Positions 1-6,067 of a stretch of DNA of 11,490 nt are shown here, in pieces. The notes beneath the pieces are model-generated. The model worked only from the letters and a program-made list of their open reading frames with translations, was not told the DNA's origin and did not search any database. The position numbers and the translations under genes are program-made. Numbering within the stretch: the stretch's first letter is position 1; each line of letters begins with the position of its first letter. This DNA is from Alphaproteobacteria bacterium (GTDB taxonomy: Bacteria; Pseudomonadota; Alphaproteobacteria; SMXP01), in assembly GCA_021774995.1 (NCBI GenBank), contig JAJFIM010000458.1, positions 1-11,490 on the forward strand. The letters are read 5' to 3'.

Positions 1-582
1 GGCGCGCACCATGGCCAGGCGCTTGACCTGATCTGTGACGGCCGCGCTCTCGGCCCGCTCCGAGCGCATGAATTTCAGTCGCGCGGGCGTGGCGTAAAAC
101 AGATCGCGCACCTCAACCCGCGTGCCGCTTGTCCCCGCAGATCCAAACGCCGCCGGCATGGGACCGTGTTTATCTCCGCCGGCGATTTCAAGCGCGTAAG
201 CGCCGTCGGCATTTGCGGCCCGGCTCGTGATCGTCATTCTACTGACGGACCCGATGGAGGGCAGCGCCTCGCCGCGAAAGCCCAAGGTGGCGATATTCAA
301 AAGATCGCATTGACCCGCGTCATCGGCCTCCAGCTTGGACGTTGCGTGGCGCTCAACGCTTAAATCCAGCATGTCGGCGCCCATGCCGACGCCGTTATCC
401 GTGACCGAGATGAGCTTAACGCCGCCATTGGCGATTTGAACGTCAATGCGCGCGGCGCCCGCGTCCACGGCGTTTTCCATCAGTTCTTTGACCGCCGCCG
501 CCGGGCGTTCGATCACTTCGCCCGCAGCGATCTGGTTGACGGCGCCGGCGGGCAATCGCCGGATGACGGGCTCAAGAGCCAT
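1..582 (-). CDS. mutL: DNA mismatch repair protein MutL, N-terminal part (runs off the left edge)
   Basis: MutL couples MutS mismatch recognition to downstream strand incision. Only the first 194 codons are inside the window; the frame is open to position 1. The visible part is the GHKL ATPase domain. It has IAAGEVIERP (residues 18-27), KELMENAVDAGA (32-43) with E33 and N37 matching E. coli E29 (catalytic base) and N33 (Mg binding), DNGVGM (62-67), ATSKL (80-84), GFRGEAL (101-107) and DLFYATPARLKF (160-171). The ATG at 582-580 fits the family N-terminus. It lies 4 bases after the pgi stop, and only a weak GAG-rich ribosome site is visible inside the end of pgi, so translation is probably coupled to pgi. 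Whether the full gene has the C-terminal endonuclease motif typical of alphaproteobacterial MutL cannot be judged here. Confidence 0.96.
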   Translation of the reverse strand, partial: MALEPVIRRLPAGAVNQIAAGEVIERPAAAVKELMENAVDAGAARIDVQIANGGVKLISVTDNGVGMGADMLDLSVERHATSKLEADDAGQCDLLNIATLGFRGEALPSIGSVSRMTITSRAANADGAYALEIAGGDKHGPMPAAFGSAGTSGTRVEVRDLFYATPARLKFMRSERAESAAVTDQVKRLAMVRA

Positions 583-586
583 TTGG

Positions 587-1909
587 TTACATCTCGCTCA
601 AATACTGCCGCGCCAGGATTTTCCCTTCTTCAACGGCAGGCTGGTCAAACGCATCCACGCCCAGCAGATGCGCAGCAATCATGGTTTCCAGAATAAAATG
701 CATCATCAGCGCCCCCATGGCGCGCTCATTCACGCGGTCAATCGTGAACACGCGCACAGGGCGGTTGTTATTGACGAGAGCCGCCGCCGTGGCGCGTTGT
801 TCGGCGTCCACCAGATCGCCAATGGTCCGGCCCGCCAGATAGTCGAGCTTGGGATCGGCGCTTAAAGATTCCGGCACGCGCGGCCCCGCCCCCGCCGTGC
901 GGGTCATGATGAGGGTATGGAGTTTGTCATTCGGCCCATCAAGGTAAAGCTGTAATTGAGAGTGTTGATCCACCGGTCCCAGCGCGCGGATGGGCGTGGT
1001 GCCCGCCCCGCCTTTGCCCAAACTCTCCGCCCATAATTGTCGGTGCCACATGGCAAACAGATCCAGCCGCTCAGCGTAAGGCATCAGCACGGTCGACGTT
1101 TTGCCTTTTGCCTCAGCCAGCGCCACGGACAGCGCCGCGCCGATGGCGGGCGCGCACGTCTCTGGCGCCGCCCCGTCCAAAATGGGCTGAAGCGCCTCTC
1201 CCGCCCCCTCGCGCACGGCGCCCGCATCCAGCCCCATCAGCAATGCAGGAAGAAGTCCGACATTGGAAAGTACAGAGAAGCGCCCGCCGATCATCGGGTT
1301 ATGATCCAAAACGGCCATGCCGTGCTTTTCGGCCAAACGGCGCAAGGGATTGCCCGCGGGCTCAGTGATCACCGCAAAATGCTTTGCCAGCGCCGACGCC
1401 CCCAAATCTCGGCCGACGGCGTCCACCGCCGTCAACATCTGCATCATGGTTTCGGCCGTGCCGCCTGATTTCGAGACGGTTAAAAATTTTGTGGTTTTAA
1501 GATCCAAATTCTCAAACGCCGCCGCCAAACCATCCGCATCAAGATTATCAAAGAAATGAACCCGCGGGACATCATCTGGCGTGACGTGACCCGCCGTGCG
1601 ATACCCGGTAATCTGCGCCAGGGCCTGCGCGCCCAGGGAGGAGCCGCCAGTGCCGAAGATGACCACATCGCGCGCGCCCGCTTTGAGATGCTTGACCACG
1701 GGCGCACATGCGTCCAGGTCGGCGCGCTCCCGCCACACGGACAAAATAGGCAGGCCGCCATCTTGCGCCGCCTGGATAATGTTGTTGAGCGCCGGTTTGG
1801 TCTTCGCAAGAAATGCCGAGAACACATCCGGCTGAAGCCCGTGCGCCCCGACACTTTGTTCAAGGACGCCATCAATATTCTGCTGATAAAGCGGCTGGTC
1901 TTGCGTCAC
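587..1909 (-). CDS. pgi: Glucose-6-phosphate isomerase, short bacterial form
   Basis: Interconverts glucose-6-phosphate and fructose-6-phosphate in the cytoplasm. The protein has 440 residues, close to the compact Bacillus-type enzymes of about 450 and well below the roughly 550 of the E. coli type. Visible motifs are GTGGSSLGAQ (86-95) and SKSGGTAET (146-154), both sugar-phosphate-binding SIS loops; the PGI signature around GGRFSVLSNVG (208-218); QLWAESLGK with the catalytic-type Glu at E295; DQHSQ with H316; and a C-terminal EEGK with K430. The start is GTG (1909-1907). It is supported by GAGGA at 1923-1919, nine bases upstream, and by the GTGA overlap with the stop of the upstream M16 gene. 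It is expressed as the next-to-last visible gene of the minus-strand run, before mutL. Identity is secure from the motifs. All active-site residues appear intact. Confidence 0.96.
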   Translation of the reverse strand: MTQDQPLYQQNIDGVLEQSVGAHGLQPDVFSAFLAKTKPALNNIIQAAQDGGLPILSVWRERADLDACAPVVKHLKAGARDVVIFGTGGSSLGAQALAQITGYRTAGHVTPDDVPRVHFFDNLDADGLAAAFENLDLKTTKFLTVSKSGGTAETMMQMLTAVDAVGRDLGASALAKHFAVITEPAGNPLRRLAEKHGMAVLDHNPMIGGRFSVLSNVGLLPALLMGLDAGAVREGAGEALQPILDGAAPETCAPAIGAALSVALAEAKGKTSTVLMPYAERLDLFAMWHRQLWAESLGKGGAGTTPIRALGPVDQHSQLQLYLDGPNDKLHTLIMTRTAGAGPRVPESLSADPKLDYLAGRTIGDLVDAEQRATAAALVNNNRPVRVFTIDRVNERAMGALMMHFILETMIAAHLLGVDAFDQPAVEEGKILARQYLSEM

Positions 1910-3393
1910 GGCGCGCCGTCCTCTTGCCCCGGCTCAAGGCCTTCGGGCTCCCCCACAACAACCACCGTCAACGCGTCCGGGTCAAGCAGACGCGCCGCGA
2001 CGCGCGCGATGTCGCCGCGCGTGACCGCCTCTATTCTGTCATTGCGCGTATCGATATAGTCAATGCCCCGGCCGGTCATTTGATAGCCCACCAATTGATT
2101 GGCGATGCGCGAATTAGAATCAAAGCGCAGCGGAAAAGATCCGGTCAGATAGGTTTTGGCGTCGCGCAATTCTTTTTCCGTGACGCCTTCATCCCGCATC
2201 CGCGCGATTTCCGCTTTGATCACGGAGAGGGATTCTGCGATGCGCTCATTCTCCGTAGCGACAGAGCCGAAGAAAACGCCCGCATAATCATAAGGGTTGA
2301 ATGACGTGGAAACGCCATAAGCAAGCCCGCGTTTTTCACGCACCTCTTCCATAAGGCGGGATGCGAATCCCCCTCCGCCCAAAATATAATTCATCACATA
2401 GGCGGAAAAGAAATCCGGATCATCAAGAAGAATGCCCGGCCCGCCAAACAGAACGATGCTTTGCGGTTGGGGACGCTCAACAACGATCAGCCGCGCCTCG
2501 TCCGGGATGACGGCCTGGTTCATGTCTTCCGGGGCCGCGCTGGGCGGCAAAGCGCCAAAGGTTTTGTCGAGAAGCGCGCCTAAGGTTTCGGCGTCTATAT
2601 CTCCCACGACGGCGATTTTAAGATTGTCCCGCGCCAGAGCGGCGCGCAAAAAGGCGCGCATATCATCGGCCGTGACGCTCTCCACAGTTTCCGGCGCGCC
2701 GCGCACGGGCCGGCCATACACATGGTCCCCGAACACCGCCTCAAACCATGTGCGCTGCGCAATGGTTTGAGGCGACGCCAAATCTCGTTTCAGGCGCACC
2801 AGGATCTGAGAGCGAATGCGCTCAATCGGCTCATCATCAAAACGGGGTTGGGTTAACGCAAGGCGCAAGAGATCAAATCCTTCATCGCGATGTCGCGTCA
2901 ACATGCGCAGCGAACCATAAAAGCCGTCCAGGCCCGCATTAAAATGCAGTCTGATCGAGAGATCCTCAAGCTTTGTTTGAAACGCTTCAGCGTCGAGATC
3001 CCCCGCCCCTTCATCGAGCAGACCCGACATGAGATAGGCCAACCCTTGTTTGTCCATAGGGTCGCGCCGCGCGCCGCCTGTGAATCCAACTTCCACGGAA
3101 ATCAAAGGAACGGCGTGTTCCTCCACCAGCCACGCCTCGATCCCACCGGGCGTGACCACGCGCTGAATATGGGTGCGCTTTTCAGAATCCAGTGTTTTGG
3201 CGAATTCATCAAGAACGTTTTTATTCTCCAAGCCCATCACTTCCGCCGCCGCCTTTTCCTCAACAACTTCGCGCATATCCAGCGCCCCTTCAATATTTAC
3301 ATCAGGCGCCTGGCTCTGCTCATCCGATTGATCGCACGCCCATACCGTCAACCCTAGGGTTATCACGCACAAAAGTCTGTATACAAACTTCAT
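1906..3393 (-). CDS. M16 peptidase-like lipoprotein without the zinc motif (R/Y-type partner subunit)
   Basis: This 495-residue protein belongs to the M16 (pitrilysin/MPP-like) family. A lipoprotein-type signal precedes Cys20 (VWAC, a loose lipobox), followed by an acidic, probably flexible stretch to about residue 70 and then two M16 lobes. Where an active enzyme has HxxEH, this one has YLMSG (120-124), so no zinc site is expected. It keeps the C-lobe features GGGGFASRL (339-347) and KRGLAYG (354-360), with R355 and Y359 forming the R/Y pair of substrate-binding M16B subunits. Known heterodimeric M16B enzymes, such as the Sphingomonas A1 pair, divide HxxEH and R/Y between two proteins. By inference it pairs with the upstream neighbour. 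The start ATG overlaps that gene's stop (TAATG), with GGAG 11 bases upstream. Its own stop overlaps the pgi GTG. The substrate is unknown and the location is probably periplasmic and membrane-anchored. Confidence 0.9.
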   Translation of the reverse strand: MKFVYRLLCVITLGLTVWACDQSDEQSQAPDVNIEGALDMREVVEEKAAAEVMGLENKNVLDEFAKTLDSEKRTHIQRVVTPGGIEAWLVEEHAVPLISVEVGFTGGARRDPMDKQGLAYLMSGLLDEGAGDLDAEAFQTKLEDLSIRLHFNAGLDGFYGSLRMLTRHRDEGFDLLRLALTQPRFDDEPIERIRSQILVRLKRDLASPQTIAQRTWFEAVFGDHVYGRPVRGAPETVESVTADDMRAFLRAALARDNLKIAVVGDIDAETLGALLDKTFGALPPSAAPEDMNQAVIPDEARLIVVERPQPQSIVLFGGPGILLDDPDFFSAYVMNYILGGGGFASRLMEEVREKRGLAYGVSTSFNPYDYAGVFFGSVATENERIAESLSVIKAEIARMRDEGVTEKELRDAKTYLTGSFPLRFDSNSRIANQLVGYQMTGRGIDYIDTRNDRIEAVTRGDIARVAARLLDPDALTVVVVGEPEGLEPGQEDGAP

Positions 3394-4811
3394 TATGACC
3401 CGTTCTCCGGCAACAGATATCCGGTGACATATCCCGGCTGGTTGAATACAAGCTGGGCTGCCGCGTTAACCTGGTCCACGGTAACCTCGGCGACGCGATC
3501 CGGAAACGCAGTGACGTCTTCCATCGTTTCCCCGGTGGTCAGCCCCGAACCATAGGCCTGCGCCAGGGATTGCTGATTGTCCCGCGCATAAACGGCGTCG
3601 GCGATCAGATTTGATTTCGCGCGGCTTACTTCTTCCTGAGTGACGCCGTTTTCCAGCACGTCTGCGATAACGCCATCCATCGCCTCTTCAATTTGCGCAA
3701 GGGTAATCCCTGCGCGCGGCGAGGCGTAAAGCCCCACGCGGCCGTAATCCAGACCATCGCCGGAATACCATGCGCCCGCGCTGGCGGCGCGCGCTTGGCT
3801 CACAACCAATACCCGGTAAAACCGGCTGGTGGAGCCCACCCCCAGTAATTGGGTCAACACGTCAATCGCCTCGGCCATGCCTTGCTCAGCGGTTGAAAAA
3901 GACGGCGCAAGATAAGAACGGCGAAAGGAGGCCTGGCGCACGCGCGCATCGCGCAAATCAATGTGCACAGGCGCTACGCCCGGCGGTTCCTTGCCCCGCA
4001 CGCGCGGGGCCAGTTCGACGGACGGAATGCGCCCATAAAATTCTTCGGCCAGCGGGCGCAATTGCGCGGCCGTGATATCGCCCGCAACAATGAGAATGGC
4101 GTTATTGGGCGCATAATATTGATGATAAAAATCAAGCGCGTCTTGCGTGGTCAAGGATCTGATTTCGTGCGCCCAGCCGATCACCGGAATCCCATAGGCG
4201 TGCGCTTTAAACAAAGCCGCTGACATTTGTTCAGATAAAATGCTCTCCGGATTATTTTCAATCCGGCTGCTGCGCTCTTCTAAGATCACGTCTCTTTCCG
4301 GGTACACCACATCGTCGGTCAGAATTAGACCGGTCATCCGGTCCGCTTCCAATTCCATCACCAAAGGCAAGCGATCAAGCGCCACCCGCTGAAAGTAAGC
4401 GGTGTAATCGTTATTGGTGAAGGCGTTATCCTGACCGCCATTGCGCGCGACGATTTTCGACATTTCGCCGGGCGGAATTTTGTCGGTGCCTTTGAACATG
4501 AGGTGTTCGAGAAAATGCGCGATCCCTGATTTCAGCGGCGGTTCGTCGGCGGCGCCGACGCGGTACCAAACCATGTGGGTGACCACAGGAACGCGGTGAT
4601 CGGGAATCACAACGACCTGCATGCCGTTGCCCAGGGTGAAGGTTTCAGGCGCCCATGCGGCCGTCTCGTGCATCTCTTGCGCCTGCGCCGCCATCGCCGT
4701 CACTCCTTGAAAAGGGGAAGTTAAATTCATGACCCCGCCGATCATGGCGATAAAAGCGCCAAGCCCGAGACGCCGCCAGGACGTCTTGCGCATTTTTCTA
4801 TTTATTAACAT
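3393..4811 (-). CDS. M16 family zinc metallopeptidase, catalytic subunit, secreted
   Basis: A 472-residue peptidase of the insulinase/processing-peptidase family. A basic N-terminus followed by a hydrophobic segment (about residues 15-30) and AxA sites near 41-44 indicate Sec export to the periplasm. The inverted zinc motif HFLEH is complete (H99, E102, H103). The distal Glu ligand is probably E179 in ERDVILEE (172-179). NNDYTAYF (133-140) is the usual following block. The C-terminal lobe has no R/Y pair: the matching segment reads QARAASAGAWYSG. This complements the next gene, which has R/Y but no HxxEH, so the active enzyme is probably a heterodimer. The start at 4811 is chosen because GAAGG lies nine bases upstream; the in-frame ATG six codons later has no ribosome site. 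Its TAA stop shares bases with the ATG of the partner gene. The physiological substrate is not apparent. Confidence 0.93.
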   Translation of the reverse strand: MLINRKMRKTSWRRLGLGAFIAMIGGVMNLTSPFQGVTAMAAQAQEMHETAAWAPETFTLGNGMQVVVIPDHRVPVVTHMVWYRVGAADEPPLKSGIAHFLEHLMFKGTDKIPPGEMSKIVARNGGQDNAFTNNDYTAYFQRVALDRLPLVMELEADRMTGLILTDDVVYPERDVILEERSSRIENNPESILSEQMSAALFKAHAYGIPVIGWAHEIRSLTTQDALDFYHQYYAPNNAILIVAGDITAAQLRPLAEEFYGRIPSVELAPRVRGKEPPGVAPVHIDLRDARVRQASFRRSYLAPSFSTAEQGMAEAIDVLTQLLGVGSTSRFYRVLVVSQARAASAGAWYSGDGLDYGRVGLYASPRAGITLAQIEEAMDGVIADVLENGVTQEEVSRAKSNLIADAVYARDNQQSLAQAYGSGLTTGETMEDVTAFPDRVAEVTVDQVNAAAQLVFNQPGYVTGYLLPENGS

Positions 4812-4935
4812 CGTGATGAGCCTTCAAACATGAAAAAAGGCGGGCGCGGCTGAATGATCCGGCATACGATCAAAAAAACGCGGCGCGAACGGTCTCAGGC
4901 AAGACATCGAATGAGGAGGACGGGTTTCCTCGCCC

Positions 4936-5454
4936 CTATTCCTGAGCCGCAGCGTCATCGGCCACGTCCTCATCAGAGGGCTTGGTGTTTTTCAGCCTTT
5001 GCGATTCAGAAGTCGCATCAAGGAGGATGGGGTCAGGGCCATTGTCATCGCCGCGCCAGAACAGGATTTTATCGGTGAAGCCTTTATCCTTTTGACGCAA
5101 GCGGCCTGATTCTTCTTCCAGAACCGCTCTGATATTCGGGTCGACCCGGTCAGCGCCCGCATTGACGAGCAACGCCACCTCGCCTTGAGACGGCTCGCCC
5201 GGCGCGGCGTCCGCCGCTTCGCCCAAAAGCACCCGGCGCGCCGTATCCGTGGGCTGCAATTCCTGGGGCCGGAGCGCACCCGGTTTGGGCGGTCTCAGCG
5301 AGAAATCCGGCGGCACGATCAAAGGCGCTTTGGTGACCACGGCGAACTCATCGGGCGCCGATTTGCCCAATCCCAAAGCCGACTTCACGCCGCCACAACC
5401 TGACAGAGAGAGCATAGCTGCGGTAATGAAGGCGATTTTTCCGGTCAGAGTCAT
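4936..5454 (-). CDS. bamF: DUF3035 lipoprotein, probable outer-membrane assembly subunit BamF
   Basis: A 172-residue predicted lipoprotein with a short basic N-terminus, a hydrophobic core and lipobox LSGC (17-20), so Cys20 should be lipidated after cleavage by LspA, encoded just upstream. The conserved DUF3035 block follows: PDEFAVVTKAPLIVPPDFSL (34-53), then RPPKPGALRP. In alphaproteobacteria this family has been described as BamF, a lipoprotein of the beta-barrel assembly machine sharing this motif with BamC. The function here is inferred from that family. The rest is acidic and low in complexity, with a hydrophilic tail. The ATG at 5454-5452 is preferred because AAGGA lies nine bases upstream and it places the lipobox at the normal distance. 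A TTG at 5514-5512 with a stronger GGAGG would add 20 residues and is discussed separately. Gaps of 78 and 124 bp separate it from its neighbours. Confidence 0.85.
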   Translation of the reverse strand: MTLTGKIAFITAAMLSLSGCGGVKSALGLGKSAPDEFAVVTKAPLIVPPDFSLRPPKPGALRPQELQPTDTARRVLLGEAADAAPGEPSQGEVALLVNAGADRVDPNIRAVLEEESGRLRQKDKGFTDKILFWRGDDNGPDPILLDATSESQRLKNTKPSDEDVADDAAAQE

Positions 5455-5463
5455 GTGAAATGA

Positions 5464-5468
5464 TCCTT
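5464..5468 (-). promoter_or_regulatory. Ribosome binding site deciding the bamF start
   Basis: Reads AAGGA on the minus strand, nine bases before the ATG at 5454. It supports the 172-residue lipoprotein start over the longer TTG-initiated form. Confidence 0.6.
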
Positions 5469-5522
5469 TTCGATAAGAGAAGACAGTCATAGCAATCCCG
5501 CCGCCCGATGGCAATTCAGGCC

Positions 5523-5527
5523 CCTCC
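5523..5527 (-). promoter_or_regulatory. Competing GGAGG ribosome site 5' of bamF
   Basis: GGAGG on the minus strand, eight bases before an in-frame TTG at 5514. It lies just after the lspA stop and has no other gene to serve. It may start a longer bamF product, act as a standby ribosome site, or be chance. Confidence 0.35.
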
Positions 5528-5532
5528 GGTTT

Positions 5533-6024
5533 TTAAGCTTTATGTTCCGCTTCGCGGGCGGAAGATCCGCTGAGAAATATCGATTCGTAAATAAGCAGGA
5601 CAACGCCGAGCGAAATCCCCGCATCGGCAAAGTTGAATGTGTAAAAATGATATCCCCAGGCGTAAAGATCAAAAAAGTCCGCAACCGCCCCATAGATCGC
5701 CCGGTCCACCACATTCGCCACCGCGCCGCCAATGACGAAACCGATGGCGACGCCAAGCAGGCGGTTTTGAGCGCGCGCGAGCCAGACCACGAGAAAGGCG
5801 ACCACCGCCAGAGCGAAGAGAATCAGCGCATATCGCCCCGTTGCGGTGTCGGCGGAAAACATGCCGAAACTCACCCCGCGATTCCACACCATGCGGAGAT
5901 TGAAAAAATCCGTGACTTCGATGAGACCCTTTGCGGGCATATCGACCACATTAAGAAGATACCATTTGCTCGCCTGATCGATAAAAAAAGTAATGGCGGC
6001 TATTCGAAGTCCTAATTTCAGCAT
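5533..6024 (-). CDS. lspA: Lipoprotein signal peptidase (signal peptidase II)
   Basis: An integral inner-membrane aspartyl peptidase that cleaves the signal peptide of diacylglyceryl-modified prolipoproteins. The protein has 163 residues, normal for the family, with four predicted membrane segments near 5-22, 64-83, 88-108 and 133-150. Family motifs are FIDQASKWY (14-22), WNRGVSFGM (47-55), GGAVANVVDR (99-108), VADFFDLY (114-121) and FNFADAGIS (130-138). The catalytic pair should be D116 and D134. Their 18-residue spacing equals that of E. coli D123 and D141. The ATG at 6024 is chosen because AGG lies six bases upstream and the first membrane helix then begins at once; the longer frame reaching 6105 would overlap ileS. 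It sits 43 bp after ileS, the usual bacterial ileS-lspA order, and directly before a lipoprotein gene. Confidence 0.96.
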   Translation of the reverse strand: MLKLGLRIAAITFFIDQASKWYLLNVVDMPAKGLIEVTDFFNLRMVWNRGVSFGMFSADTATGRYALILFALAVVAFLVVWLARAQNRLLGVAIGFVIGGAVANVVDRAIYGAVADFFDLYAWGYHFYTFNFADAGISLGVVLLIYESIFLSGSSAREAEHKA

Positions 6025-6067
6025 GCTTGACCTGTCCTCATACGCAATGCGGGCGTGGGCCGGAAAA

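Noticed and set aside
4831..4880. Two T-runs on the minus strand between bamF and the M16 genes as terminators
   Set aside because: No convincing stem precedes either run. The TGATC/GATCA stem at 4855-4872 is on the wrong side of one run and has an 8-base loop.
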